Shown here: positions 32,448 through 44,880 of the stretch, in pieces
How the letters are laid out: each line of letters opens with the position of its first letter
Numbering within the stretch: position 1 is the first letter of the stretch
Source of the DNA: Bryoerythrophyllum caledonicum
Lineage: Eukaryota > Streptophyta > Bryopsida > Pottiales > Pottiaceae
Assembly: GCA_963971425.1 (NCBI GenBank)
Contig: OZ020518.1
Coordinates: 10,271,989 to 10,335,988, forward strand
Direction: 5' to 3'
DNA: 64,000 nucleotides
The notes under the pieces: generated by a model
Told to the model about the DNA's origin: nothing
Databases searched by the model: none
Seen by the model: the letters and a program-made list of their open reading frames with translations, nothing else
Translations under genes and position numbers: made by a program

Positions 32448-35400
32448 ATGAAAGTGACAATTGTAACCCATAATGTGCCAGGAATGAATGACCCCGTAAA
32501 AATAGATGTCATAAGAGACTACTACACTAGATTGCTAGGAAAATTAGATGTCGTATGTCTGCAAGAAACGAAACTTAGAGGGAATAAGTTTCAGGCACTT
32601 CCTAGCTTATTCTGGCCAGGTGCAAGCTTCATCGGAGAAGAAGCACAGGTGGCTTACAATAATCTAGGAAGAGAAGACGGAGCAGGGAGCGGGGGCATGG
32701 ATATGTGGGTGTCATCCAAACTCACGCACATGATATGTGACCAAGGACATGTTCAAGGAGGCAGGGCACAATGGGTTAAGTTTGCAGGACTTCCGGGTGG
32801 CGGTGTTGCCATACTCAACATCTATAGCCCACACAGCCCCTTCGAGAGGAGTGACCTCTAGGGAATACTACTCCGGACACTACCTCGTGACTGTAGATGG
32901 CTGCTGGCAGGGGATTGGAACTTCGTGGAATCGAAAGATGACAAATCCAATTTTTGTGAGTCTCATCGGACTGAGGAGGAGAAACAACTGTTTCAAGAAT
33001 TAAATACTGCACTTTTGGTGGAAGAAATATTCCCTGAGAAGAACCGAATACGGTTCTCATGGGATAGCAGAAGGCGAGATGGAAGACGAATCTTGGCGAG
33101 ACTAGACCGTGTCTACACATTCCTTGGGCATGCACTCATACGACAAGCGACTCGTACCGCATCCTAGGCGACACCACACTTTCAAATCACCTGCCAATTT
33201 GGAGAGAAGTGCAACTTGCCCCTGCTTAGCAAAGGCTGTCACCGTACGTGATGAACGCAACGCACCTGAGGCATCCCGATGTGCAACAAGGAATTTGTCT
33301 CACGTGGATGCGCCACTCGCACTTGCCGTTCTTTGGTAAGCTTAGAAAAGTTGTTCGCTTTTACCAAAAAAATTGTATTGACAAAGCGCAGGTAAATAAG
33401 CAAGAGGAGACAAAGCTGCGCAAAGAAGTGGAAGGCGCCCACATACAGCTGCAACAGGCGCAGGGCAGTCCAACAGCTCAAGAACGACTGGCCTCTCTCT
33501 CAGTTCGGTTGCAAGGTCTAGAGAAGGAAAAGGCCGAAGGGTGAGGTTGAGGAGCAGGCTCAAGTGGGTGGAGGTGGGTGATAAGTGTTCAAGGGAGTTT
33601 TTTGCCACACATGGAACCCGATCATCTGCATCCTAGATCACGGAGCTCCTAGATGAAGAGGGACGGCTCCAGACATTGCAGTCAGGCTTGGAGAGTACCT
33701 GCCAAAGCTATTACCAACGACTGTACGCAGCGCGACCCCATTAGCCACAACGGAAGGAGCGGAATACTAGGTCTTATCATACCTCAATGATCGGCTTGAT
33801 GTACGCATGAAAGCCTCCCTAAGCACACCAATTCTGGAGGAGGAGCTGAAAACAGCCATGTGGGACATGCGTCCAGGCAAGTTACCGGGCCCAGACAGCA
33901 TTGTGGTAGAAATTTATAGAATCTTTTGGGACCTCGTCGGTACAGAATTCACCACCAAGATCCAAAACAACATCAATGCGGGCAAGTTGCCACTAGGAGT
34001 GATGCATGGCATTCTAGCTCTCCTACTCAAACGAGGTGAATGCCAAAATTTGTCAAAATGGAGACCTATCTCTCTTCTCAATATCGCATACAAGATTTAC
34101 GCTAAAGCGCTACAGCTGCGCGTGCAACCTATCTTAATGGAAATTATCAACTCGGAGCAATCTGCGCTTCTCCCCCTTAGATTCACCCTTGACAACGTGC
34201 TACTCACTCAAGAGACAATGTCCTGGGCTGAGCAGTCAAATCAGCCCTTACTCTTTCTGAAGCTTGATTTCTCAAAAGCTTACGACATGGTAGACTGGAG
34301 GTGTATATTCAGGATTATGGAAACCTTCGGCTTCCCTACTCAGTTCATCACAATGGTCAAGATACTCTTTGGAGACGCCACTTCGGCGGTCAAGGTAAAT
34401 GGCAGCCCAAGCGCAACATTCAGGATTGAAAGAGGAGTGCGTCAAGGCTGCCCCCTCGCACCATATCTTTTCATTATCATAGTGGAAGCAGCCAACACTA
34501 TGGTGAAAATCGAGGCGCGCATAGGACACGTGGTTGGCATCAAACTACTAGGTGTAGACAGGCAACAGATCCTTGCACAATACGCCGACGATACCTCGTT
34601 CACATTACTCGGAAAAGAAGAACCCGTGAAGCACCTGATTCACATTCTCAATGTCTTTTGCCTTGCCATTGGATTAGTTATCAACTGGGCCAAATCATGT
34701 GGATACTAGCAGGACTGGGGGGGTCTGGGCAAGCCACCGTGGACAGAACAACTGAACATTACATCGGCAGAAATTGACAGCGTCAGCAAGTTACTTGGAG
34801 CCCCTTTCGGCATGACACTCTCCACCGATCTGTTGACAACTTTCTGTATGAACGCATCTCTAAGAAACTTGCCTATTGGAGCTCCACGAAACTCAACCCC
34901 ACCGGACGAAGCATGATCGTAAATAGTGTTCCTCTGTCCGCTCCCTTATTTTTCTTGTCAATATGGGGAGGCACTAAGAAGGGCATCTCCAAGGTTAAGG
35001 GTTTAATCATGAATTATCTGGCCTCCGGCGCGATGAGACAATCCCGCACCCGTGTCAGCTGGATCCAATGTTGTCAACCAAAGGCTCACGGTGGTTTGAA
35101 CCTTATCAACATCGAAGATGCTACGACGGCACTCTTGACAAAATGGATACTTAAAGCTATGGAACCAGGTGAATCTAACCTCCACATCCTCCTTAGATTT
35201 AGACTTGCTTCCTGCCAACCTTTCACAAATGGAAGGTGGGAAGCAAGCCTCGAGTATTTCACCTTGGCAAAACACCAGACCAAAAGAGGCTCCATTGTCT
35301 GGAACCGGGTGACATCGGCCTTGAAATCTCTACTTTCTATAGTGAAGTACAGCCCCCCGTCCACCATTGAAGATCTGATGAGGTGTAGCTTTTAGTTCTG

Positions 35401-36900
35401 CCCCACGGCCCAAGGTATTGGTCCAGGATTCTCGTGCGCGAGGGCTTTGGTGCTACACAGACAAGGTCTCCGGCAGTACAAAGATGTCTAGTGCGGTGAC
35501 CACTTTCTCACCTTCGATGAAATGCAGGGGACTCACGATCTCATGGAGTCCAAAAGAGGCGCATGGCTTGCCCTCACGGAGAGACTCAAAGGAATTTGGA
35601 ACAATCTTCTCTGCATTAATCATCAGAGGACGTTACCGGGAAAATGGATAGGCATTTTTGAGTCCGAAGAAGCCTTGCGCCCAGTTCTCGTGTTGCAAAC
35701 TGGTGAACGGTACCAACCTGTTTTAGGGTGGCATCGCACGGAGATTTCCTCCAATAAAGAAGCTTTCTCGGTCAAAGCGGCTTCTCACTGTTTGTAGAAC
35801 ACCAAGTGGGTGGAACGTCTTAGGATCGCGACTAGACCTGCAAGTTGGAGTCCCCATGCCGACGACTGGACTTCCACTCACTTTGGCATGCATCATCGGG
35901 TTAGAGTGGTCAAGATTACTCGAGATCCCAAAAAAATCACTATGCACTTATTTTATGGTAGAAGCGACATGTTGAACTGGGACCCGGAGCGCTTCAAGTG
36001 GGATGGAGGGACTCCATTCATGGAGTTCTCGGCAAAACTTGGTCGCAAGCTTCTTGCGCAGTGGCATCAAGTCCCTTTGGTTACCATCAACAAATGGGAC
36101 GGGATCCTATCGTCCACCCATAAGCTGAAATGGCTGAATGTTTGAGATGCTGACATGTCGCAATAGGAAGTCGGCCTCATCTGGGCCATTTGGCATAAAG
36201 CCGTTGTAGTGAACGTGTGGAGAAGGAGAGTACAGTCTTCTATCGACCAAAGTTGCCCTGTTTGTAAACGTGGAACTCCGGAGACCATTCTCCATAGATT
36301 CTGGGAGTGCAAGAGGCATGGTCGTGGTGCACTGATCTGGCCCCTCAATTACTTCCCCGCCACCTGGATAATCATACGTCGCGTATCAGGAATGAGAGAC
36401 TCGTTACTGAGAAACGCATCCAGTGGCGCCGGCGGCGTGGCGTTCCCAGAACGGTCCTCGACCAAACGAGGAACGTGCTTCATGAAGAGCCCCCGTCTCC
36501 GCAACCTTCTCAGGTGGATACTGATAGAGTGAGCGGTGCCGGTGACGATCTGGATGGGATCACGCAGGCTAGGGAATCAATCTAACCTGGAAACACGACA
36601 TCTTCGGCCACCGTATTCCGAGACGTTTTGCTCCCATTAGTAAGATCTGGCTTGTGCTCAGAGGTGTTATTCTTTGGCAGCTCTAGAGCGAGAGAAATGA
36701 CGTTGTTTTCAACGATACGAAGTGGTCTAAGGAGAAACTTAAGTCTAAACTTTGGCTTAATATCCTTGATTATGGTCGTGTGGCATGGTCCAAGACTCAT
36801 CTGCGATGTAGCCAAAACCCTGAGAAGTGCGCGAAGTTCACTAAAGGTTCAAGGATCTTTGGTGTTGCAATGATGTTCTGGCCTCGTGGGTTGACGAGAA
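32448..36900 (+). pseudogene. LINE ORF2, endonuclease-reverse transcriptase
   Basis: The ATG at 32448 opens the endonuclease (THNVPGMND, VCLQETKLRG, LLAGDWNFVES, RLDRVYTFLG, SNHLPIW for the usual SDH). A coiled linker follows at 33350-33540. The reverse transcriptase at 33807-34709 has PGPDSIVVEIYR, WRPISLLNIAYKIYAKAL, LKLDFSKAYDMVDW, GVRQGCPLAPYLF and the catalytic AQYADDTSF. The C-terminal finger near 36260 reads CPVCKRGTPETILHRFWECK. A final block near 36700-36900 has the ILDYGRVAW element of plant LINEs. Several stops and frameshifts separate these parts, so no full protein is made. The order of domains is that of the plant L1 clade. Confidence 0.8.
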
Positions 36901-37139
36901 ACCGCGCTGCCATCTGTATCATAACCCCTGTAGGACTTACCCTAGAACTAACTCTAGATCTAACCCCTCTTTTTAGCTTTTGTTTCTGGCCCGGGCGTTT
37001 GCTCGGCCCTGGCGGGGTCTGCCTCGGTTCTTTGTTTTCCTCCCTCTTTTCTTCGCAGTAAAGGCTCTCTTTGCTTGTGTCAAAAAAAAAAATTAAAAAT
37101 TAAGGGAGCCTTTAGTGCAGAAACCCTTTCATTGTTTGG

Positions 37140-37207
37140 AAAACTGTATGATAAGTAAAGGATTCCTTTACTTGTGTAATTTAAAAATTAAAAAAAAACT
37201 GTATGAT
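37140..37207 (+). mobile_element. Minimal 42 bp LINE-tail insertion with target duplication
   Basis: AAAACTGTATGAT occurs at 37140-37152 and 37195-37207. The 42 bp between them start AGTAAAGG, contain CTTGTGT and end in an A-rich run. This matches the last ~24 bases of the L1-type LINE just upstream (37057-37080) at 20 of 24 positions, followed by poly(A). It fits an extremely 5'-truncated insertion of the same LINE family, 50 bp from the full copy. Confidence 0.55.
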
Positions 37208-37209
37208 CA

Positions 37210-40200
37210 CTTCCACTGCAAAACACTCGTTGTTATTATTGGATTCCCCAGGGAAACACTCGTGGAAGGAGGGGTGACTAGAAAGCGCGCTTTTAATGTA
37301 TTATCGGGTGGGGAGCAGGATCTCCTTGGAAGGAGTCCGGACCTAATCTCAGCCAGATGCCAAGCCTCATGTCAACTGGCAATCAGTGGCCACTGCACCG
37401 GTTACTCTAAATATTCTCAACACTCTTAATATTAGTCCTTCCGAACTGGGATAACGCCCGCTAATCACGACCACAGTCGTCATGTTGGCGCTACGGCTAA
37501 TTCGTTAGAGAAGAACCAGCAGCGCCGGGCGTCATGCAAGGAATGGCGCCCGGAATAGCTCCCGTCTGCTGATTGCTCGTGATTATTTACGCAGATCTTC
37601 AGCAGATTCATCCTACCTGTCTCTTCGACCATCCCATTTCGGCGAGGGCGTTACAGTGGCCTCCTCAGGTAAACCAGGCAGTGATCGATCCGTGTTCCAA
37701 CATAACCTCTCGCTTTGATCCGTATTTAAACATAATCTTACATTATTAAACGATTGCCTCAGCTAGCTTATTTGATCACGTCTGTCACCTCAGAATCGTC
37801 ATGTACTGGAACTCGTTGCCTCCGCCAGCTTATTTAACCTTTTCCAGCGAACCAGCCACATATTAGGTACTTGTAAATGAGCACATTCGGTAATTGCAGT
37901 AGCCAGGTTGATTAACCTGGTGCAGTAAACAAGTAGGTGATAATTGAGCGCACCTTCTCTGGGGGTTTACTGTATCACTTCAACGTCTCTCCAGAGTGCA
38001 TTAACCCGCTGACACGCCAGGGTTTAAGGGTTAAGACAGCAGAGGTTCAGGGTTTTAAGGGTTAAGACAGCCGGGGTTCAGGGTTTAAGGCAGGACCAGG
38101 GGTTGGAGTCGACAACACCATCAGAGGCCCGTCGTTCATAATGGGCGCACATATGTGTAATTATGGGCGCATAATGGTGAGTCCTTCACCGGACGTGATG
38201 CATGATAGCTGCAGCTCGGAGGTGGAGCGAGAGGGAGACAGAGAGAGAGTGTGTGCTTGCGCATGTCCTACCATCAACATTGGCTGCCTGCTTTTGCAGC
38301 GACCGCTTTCTTGCACATTTCCTGCTTTACAACCTGGAAATTACACCAAGCGTGAGGTGCATGGACCGTGTAACGGCGGAAAGCATGACTCATTACTATG
38401 CTATATATGCTACAAGGCTTACGGTGGGACCTTCACGACCTCTAGCACCCAACTGTAGTCTCAGTTGACCGTTGAATCGCGGTGCCAGCTCTGACTTCAC
38501 CTAATATAATATGATAGACTCCCAACCTCGCCTTCAGGTGCCGTTTTGATAATTGAATTGGCTTCCTCACAAGGGAGCAGTTTCTGAATTCGTCTCTCGG
38601 TGTGCGAATCTCATGATCAATCAATCAGTGCGGTGCCGCATAGACAAGATCAGATCCGCCGCATCAAACCTCGTTGAAGTGGTGGTGGCAGTTCAGTCTT
38701 CTGCATGGGGTGGCTTTATTAGTCGTTTTATGAACTCGCGTAAGTGCCTTTCTGTCGCAGCCTGACTTTCAGGAGTGGAAATAATGGGCAGAACCATTAA
38801 AAAACTGCAAGATGTGGCCTCGGGGAGTACGGCATGCGAACCAGGGGTGGGGCCCCTTGCAAAAGCCAGCAAGACTTCCATGGTGAGCTCTGGGGCTAAT
38901 TCGTGGTGACGTTATCCACTCTAGGTAGTAGCAGCGCACGATACACAATGAAGACAGTCACCACAAGGTTTCCAAGGTCCGGAGACACGGAAATAGGCGT
39001 TAATTTGCGGCAAAATTAAAAACAAAAGAACAAAAACGAATCTGACAGAAAGGAGTTCCGTGGTACAACCCCCACATAGAAGGAACGAATCATCATCAAG
39101 GTGGTGATTTAACTCTCACTTAAGCGTAGAACTAAACAGGAAAGAAAAGAATTCGGTCATGGCTTGACCAAATCTTCTTGCTCTGAATTCAAACAAAGGC
39201 AGAAAGGCGAGCGGAATCTGGGACGCAAACAACGACGTCGTTGTCAAGTGCCCCACGTGCACATGACGAACTTCGAGAAGTCTACTGCTACTACCTCTAC
39301 CATCTGATGATCTCGAGGACGGTTTTAATTCAATGGAACGACGTGTCGAGTGCGTCCAAGACGTGCAATTTGGTTGTCGGAATAGTGACTTGATGTTCAA
39401 GCCCTTTCACCGAACACTGTAACACAAAAGTAGCATGATACACATCTAGTCAAAATTAGTCCGAGAGCTGGACTCATCGTGTTCAATTCCTTCAAAGCCA
39501 CTGAGCGGATGTTGCGATCACTCATCAATACTGGTGCACTCATCTTCACTGGGATCATGTTGATAAAGTCTAATGGTCGCATTAATCCAGCCGCAGAACC
39601 ATTGATTGTCATTGGATGAGGAGCAGTGTGCATTTGAAAAAAAAAGTATATTACTTTCAGGGAGGAAGTTACGGCTTTCGTATTACCTTACGTTGCGCCC
39701 TTTGGTGTTTTTTAAGATTAAATTGATGCCAGATGCATTAACGGTCGCACTAGCAGTTTATTGCATCAAACGAAACAAATTAATTTTTTTAATAAAGTAA
39801 TTTCCATGCCTGCCCCCAATTATGTACCCCTGTCGGTACGGGTCCGTGATCTGGATGAACATCAGATCAACAACGTACAGGAAAGGGAAAAGGAAAAAAG
39901 AGAAATCCTCGTCAATAATAAGGGGCACTTTCATAATTTGCGTCAATTGGTTCAAGCATAAAATAAACAGTGACACATTCTCTGCTCCCTGTGTGCCCTG
40001 CGGACAGCTACCAGACAACGGATATGCATATATTAGAACGTTCAAGTCCCATTTGTATGGATGATCATACATAATATTATATCGTAGTCCTATTCTCCAG
40101 ATCCAGGTTTTACTTAGGAATCCAAAATAAATTAAAGCCAGCTACTTTTACAGCAGAGGATTTCGCAAGTTTCCAGGACAGTCAGCACCATCGATGATCA

Positions 40201-41656
40201 TGAGTGAGCCTAGCAACAACCAATATGATATATTGATTGAATTCCCTCCTCAACTATGGCGGAAGATCTTCTCACGTGGTTCGGAGTTCAAATGTCCACA
40301 GAGTACGGAGAAGATGAGGGCGCAGAATGTGGAGAATGTTGCGGCGTTCCAATTCGGGAAGCTCAATCAGGGACACCATAGCTCAATCATGTGGTGAAAT
40401 CGCTGATCAACCGAGTAAAAAATATAGATCCCCCGTCAACGAATTTCTGTTGCACCTCATTAACCTGACGTGCTCACCATCGTTTCCACTGTCGCAGGTC
40501 CTTAATTCCACTTCAATACAGCAACTGTGCAGCGTCGACATGTTGGCATCATCAGGTGAATTATGGTATCATGGCTATGACAGCGCTCATCATGGATTGA
40601 TGATGACGGTCAGCCCAAACACTTTGCTGCATGTTAAACGCATGCACCTAAGATGAACCGAGTGTGATTATTTGTACGTTCTTCCGTATCTAGCAAGGTT
40701 CGATCTCAGTGATTCAGTGTTGTGAAGTAAAGGAAGGGAGCTGCATATTTGTTTAGACATCGAGTGCCTGCAGCGCTCACTCATCTTGCGCCGCCTGTTT
40801 CTTTGCTGAGCTACTCAAACAAGTACTGACTCTCCATAGAGCTCTCTGCCTTCGGACTCCAAATTTAAAGCCACATCAGAAGTGCTAACTGTTTCCATAT
40901 TCAATAAGCACACATGATAATACTGAAGCTGAGAAGCAGCAGCTGGAGAGAAACTTATCTTTCAGAACCAACACCGAAAATGAACCCATCCTAGCAGTTT
41001 GATACCAAGGAAACAAGTCTACAACCGCATCAAGGATCTCCACATATTGAAAGCTCGTTCAAAGGAAGAGTTACCACCTACTGAATGATTCTGAAACAGC
41101 TACCACCACGTCGTAATCCCAGTGCATTCTTCGAAGGGATAAATATTCAAGTGAAATCCGGAACAGGCACGAAGAACGTAACATAAAACACAATTAACTG
41201 TGAAGACAAGTCAGCCAGTAGTGCAAATGAGGCATTTTTAATTGATTCTCTATTCAGTAGTAGTTCAAATCTACAGAAGATGCCGGGTGTGCGAACCCCG
41301 CCACAAGCTGCGTGCTAGAGAAATGAACTAAGATACTTTTTGATCATAATATTACTATCACTGAGCTAATAATTAGATGATACTGTACTACTACTTACTA
41401 GCTAGAAGATGCGCGAAGGAGAGAAAAATGGTTGTGCATGCAGCAGCATCGCCCACAGCATAGTCATTTTACTGCACAGAAAAAGGAAGGTTCAACCGTG
41501 CCTACAAAAATTCGCTTCGACAGAAAACCTAGGGTGACGACATAAGAAGCCAGAATCATGAAAGAAATTCAGGTTGCTAGCTTACGTTGACAATGAGTCC
41601 TGTCGAAGAGCTGCGCTTCACTCGTCGTGGTTATTGCACTGATGGATTGGTGGTGA
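37210..41656. other. GC-richer unique sequence, downstream side of AHL
   Basis: Composition changes to about half GC and there are few repeats. I find no convincing protein gene; the open frames are short and lack known motifs. At 38018-38095 a ~32 bp unit with GGGTTTAAGGGTTAAGACAGC repeats 2.5 times. The right part (41200-41656) probably contains the 3' UTR of the AHL gene, but I do not see a clear poly(A) signal. Small non-coding genes cannot be excluded. Confidence 0.45.
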
Positions 41657-42601
41657 TCATGAGTAATGGGGCGGGCGCTGCTGCTGGTGACCGTGGTGAT
41701 GGCCGCCGCCTTGCTGTTGTTGTTGTTGCTGCTGCTGCTGCTGCTGGTGCCATTGGCTGAGCACGTCCTGTGTGGACAATTGCGCCTGATTGGACGCGAG
41801 GTTGGGATTCTGGGGCGTGACAATGCTGTAGAGCGATTGCAAGCCGGCGGGGAAATTGAGCTCGGGGGCCTGGATGGCAAGCGGCGGCTGTTGCTGCTGC
41901 TGTTGTTGCTGCTGCTGAGATGAGCTTCCCGGGCCGCCCATGGTGAGCGGGCCACCGGGCTCGTCGTCGTTGTCGAGCGGGAGGCGCTCGTACGTGGGGC
42001 CGACGAACGACGCGGCGATGACGAGCACGGGCCCCGCGGCCATTAGCGTGCCCACGACGCTCCCGCCCAGCACCTGGCCTGCGGCGCCCGCCAGCGACAC
42101 CGTGAGGCCCGTGGTGGGCGCGGACGACGGGTGCGGCAGAAATGCGCCCGACAGCGAGATGATCTCGAAGCGGCCGTGGAACGTCACCGTAGCGCCCGGC
42201 GTGGTGGGCTGGCGCAGCGTCACGTTCGACACCGTGCCACTGGCGCCCATGACGCACACGCCGCGCTGGCGCCGGCGCGAGAAAGACGCCACGGAGTCGC
42301 CGACGTCGCACCCCCCCGCCACCTCCAGGATGTGAGGCCGCATCGCGTTCCCATTCTCGCGCGTAATGATCACCGGCGGCTTCGGCTTGTTCTTAGATCC
42401 CGGCGGCCGCCCCCTCGGCTTCCGCCCCGGCTCCAGTATGGACAATTCTCGCCCCGACCCCGACGCCCCCCCCTGCTGCTGCTGCTGCTGCCTCTTGCCC
42501 CTCCCCCCACCCCTCCTCCCGCTACTCCCACTCTGCTCAGCGTCAGAATTCCCGCCTCCCGCCGTGGGCCGCGAAGCTCCCACCTCCTCCACCCCAGCCA
42601 T
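41657..42601 (-). CDS. AHL: AT-hook motif nuclear-localized protein (type I AHL)
   Basis: A chromatin protein that binds AT-rich DNA and forms AHL trimers in the nucleus; AHLs regulate growth, flowering and development in plants. It has about 314 residues, no intron and an intact stop (TGA). The ATG at 42601 begins [10 protein letters not shown]; an upstream TTG would add six residues, but the ATG has a better context (GCATGGC). The AT-hook is [16 protein letters not shown] at about 61-76. The PPC/DUF296 domain runs from about 82 to 208 with [42 protein letters not shown] and YERLPL. This is the single-hook, GRFEI(L/I)SL pattern of the intronless type I clade. Three Gln runs (about 38-43, 229-239, 287-299) and a His-rich stretch near the C-terminus are unusual in number. 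The gene sits in a CpG island (41.66-43.04 kb). Confidence 0.95.
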   Translation of the reverse strand: MAGVEEVGASRPTAGGGNSDAEQSGSSGRRGGGRGKRQQQQQQGGASGSGRELSILEPGRKPRGRPPGSKNKPKPPVIITRENGNAMRPHILEVAGGCDVGDSVASFSRRRQRGVCVMGASGTVSNVTLRQPTTPGATVTFHGRFEIISLSGAFLPHPSSAPTTGLTVSLAGAAGQVLGGSVVGTLMAAGPVLVIAASFVGPTYERLPLDNDDEPGGPLTMGGPGSSSQQQQQQQQQQPPLAIQAPELNFPAGLQSLYSIVTPQNPNLASNQAQLSTQDVLSQWHQQQQQQQQQQQQGGGHHHGHQQQRPPHYS

Positions 42602-43060
42602 GCACACATCCCCTCCCAACCCCTCCCAAACTCATCCCCCCGGCGCGCTGCTCCAGCTCGCGCTCCCCCCGCCTCCGCGCCGTCACCCCGCATCCCCTAG
42701 CTCCCTAATCGCTCCCATGCTCAATTAAACCAACAACTGTCCAGAGACAACGCGAACGTGGATTCGAGCTGGTGCATGGGGTCCGCAAGGTGCAGCAGGT
42801 GCGCTCCAGAGCAGGCAGAGCTAGCGAGCGAGGGAAGGAGGCGCTAGCTGGGTTATACCAAGGCAGGCAGGCACTCTCGCAGCGGACGCGACAGCACCAT
42901 CCGTTGAAACGTTGGCAATATAATACTCCGCGAGTGACGTCTCGCGGCCGTAGGATGGGCAGACGTTGCCGTATGCTGTCGGAGGGGAACGCGAGCGAGG
43001 CAGGGCGCAAGCGCGCTCGTGACGGCCCCGCGGCCCCGCGCAATATGGTATTTTTATCCA
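42602..43060 (-). promoter_or_regulatory. AHL 5' leader and core promoter
   Basis: GC-rich leader upstream of the AHL ATG. On the minus strand, GGATAAAAATACC at about 43049-43061 is a TATA-like box, which would place a start near 43020-43030 and give a ~420 bp leader. A minus-strand frame of about 100 codons (42693-42370) overlaps the AHL start and could act as an upstream ORF, but it is proline/glycine-rich and may just reflect GC content. Confidence 0.35.
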
Positions 43061-43260
43061 CTCCCCATTACATGTGTTAATCCATCATCACTTCCTCCTC
43101 ACTCCCAGTCAAATCACTTTGACAGGTCATGCCTGTGACTGTGCCCCTCCTCTTCTGTTGCCAATAGCCCACCGCTACGCTACTAGGGCATCTAGGTGGC
43201 GCGTCTAGGACCAGATTCAATTTTATCTGCTGGGATGGTGAAACCGCGCCACTCGGTGTT

Positions 43261-43841
43261 TTTCTTTTTTTTCCTTTTTTTACTTTACTACATAGTGGTG
43301 GGGGTGGTTCATCATACCAAAGATTGCCTTCCTAGATTTCCATTTTGTTTTGTTTTTGACACATAAGCAATCAAGTTTTGGGTTGGGAGGGACCCGGTCG
43401 AGGTTTGAAACTTGCATACGTGTCATCATGAGGTTGGCTAGGAGGGATCCGGTTACTACACTAGAAATGATGCAAAGGGGGTTTTGTGGTACCAAGTGCT
43501 ACTTGCGATTCGACTAGTGTAGAGCCTCAGAATCGGCCTTGATTAGGTGTTTTTTCCTTTTTTTTCCTTTTTTAACTTTAGTAGTGGTGGGGTGGTTCAT
43601 CATACCAAAGATTGCCTTCCTAGATTTTCATTTTTTTTGTTTTTGACACATAAGCAATCAAGTTTTAGGTTGGGAGGGAGAGGGTGCAACCCGGTCGAGG
43701 TTTGAAACTTGCATGTGTGTCATCGTGAGGTTGGCTAGGAGGAACCCGGTTACTACACTGGAAATGATGTTTAGGGGGGTTTTGTGGTACCAAGTGCTAC
43801 TTGCAATTTAATTAGTGTAGAGCCTTAGAATCGGCCTTGGT
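43261..43841. repeat. 288 bp tandem duplication upstream of AHL
   Basis: GGTGGTTCATCATACCAAAG begins at 43303 and again at 43591, an offset of 288 bp. Both copies continue through AAGCAATCAAGTTTT, CCCGGTCGAGGTTTGAAAC and CCCGGTTACTACACT-like sequence (the first copy has ATCCGG). There is no coding region. It starts about 200 bp from the proposed AHL core promoter. Confidence 0.8.
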
Positions 43842-44763
43842 CGATACCTTGGGGTTTCACACATGGAGCAAGGGTGTCTAGAATGCCTATATGGTAGCAC
43901 TTTTTGGAGGTTTTGGTGCCAAGATTTTGGTCCCTCAAGAGAAGTTTGGGTTTCTATTCTCGTTCGAACCAAACACTTGCCGAGGTGCCAAACATTTAAA
44001 TATTGAGATTTGACAAGATCTCAACTGGTAGATTAAAACAATAACTTATTTTATTCTGAGATATTTTATCCAAATTCTTTATCCATGTTTTTTACCCAAC
44101 TTTTTTACTCTAATTTTTGTACGTGAAGTTATTACCTAAAAAATTTCATTCGGGTTTTTGCCTAAATGTTTTTATCTTAATTTTTTTGTGCCGGTGCTTG
44201 TGCTGGAATTTTTTGGATAGTGAGCATTTTGACTATTTTCTTGATTTTTTTACCAAAAATGTGTTAGGTTGTAGACTCCATGGCTGGAAAATGTGAGAGA
44301 GGAAAATTTCGTAAAAGTTAGACCCTTAAGAAGTAGAAATTGACTTGGGATTTGCCAAATGGTATGAGTCTTGGCCTCTCAACTTGGTACCTTGGGCTTT
44401 CACACATGGACGGTCCAAACTCCACAAATTGCATATTTTAATAATTTTCCAACTCAAAAACCCTAATTGGATACTTTAGTTGACTGGCCTCCTCTAGCGG
44501 ATTACCTAATATGTGAAAGGTTTGTTAGAGGGGGAGTTTTTTGGAATATATGTGGGTTCAAAAAAGGGAATAGAGTCCTTTCAAATTTTTGGTCACATGT
44601 TGCTATTTCCAAGTCATTTGAGGATATTTTCTATGGTATTTTTGCCAACAACAAAATTTGAAGAAATCGTGTTTAAGAGGGTGAATCTTATCTTTTTCTT
44701 TTTAATCATCTCATGGATGACAATTTACCATTGTATTGTACCACTCTAACTATGGTATCAAGT
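43842..44763. other. AT-rich, nothing recognised
   Basis: No gene. T-rich low-complexity DNA; short open frames without motifs. Confidence 0.4.
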
Positions 44764-44880
44764 GTGGCTTGGCATTTACTATCACTGTCCTCACTATATA
44801 TCTCACTTTAAATGATAGCAAGTTGGAGTTTAGTGTGAGTTATACAATGTGGTGGATACCAGTGAATGCCAAGCCAAGCT
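44764..44880. mobile_element. Fold-back element
   Basis: GTGGCTTGGCATTTACTATC at the left is inverted as CAGTGAATGCCAAGCCAAGC at the right, about 117 bp apart. The interior also has inverted TCACTATATATCTCAC / GTGAGTTATACAATG-like pairs. A related sequence with GTCAAGCCAAGG lies at 57075-57245. Confidence 0.5.

Larger units (their letters stand above)
30300..37091 (+). mobile_element. L1-type LINE, nearly full length, inactive
   Basis: A non-LTR retrotransposon with a gag-like ORF1 ending in a zinc knuckle, and an ORF2 with APE endonuclease, reverse transcriptase and a C-terminal zf-RVT finger. The 3' UTR ends in a poly(A) at about 37081-37091. It is GC-richer than the left half of the window and all parts carry frameshifts or stops. 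The 5' end and target duplication are not defined; a CCGTCCG block lies just upstream. Confidence 0.85.

Noticed and set aside
40194..40656. Open frames in the GC-richer island
   Set aside because: Short, overlapping in different frames, no motif and no splice pattern linking them.
42370..42693. Minus-strand ORF overlapping the AHL start
   Set aside because: Out-of-frame shadow of a GC-rich coding region; kept only as a possible upstream ORF note.
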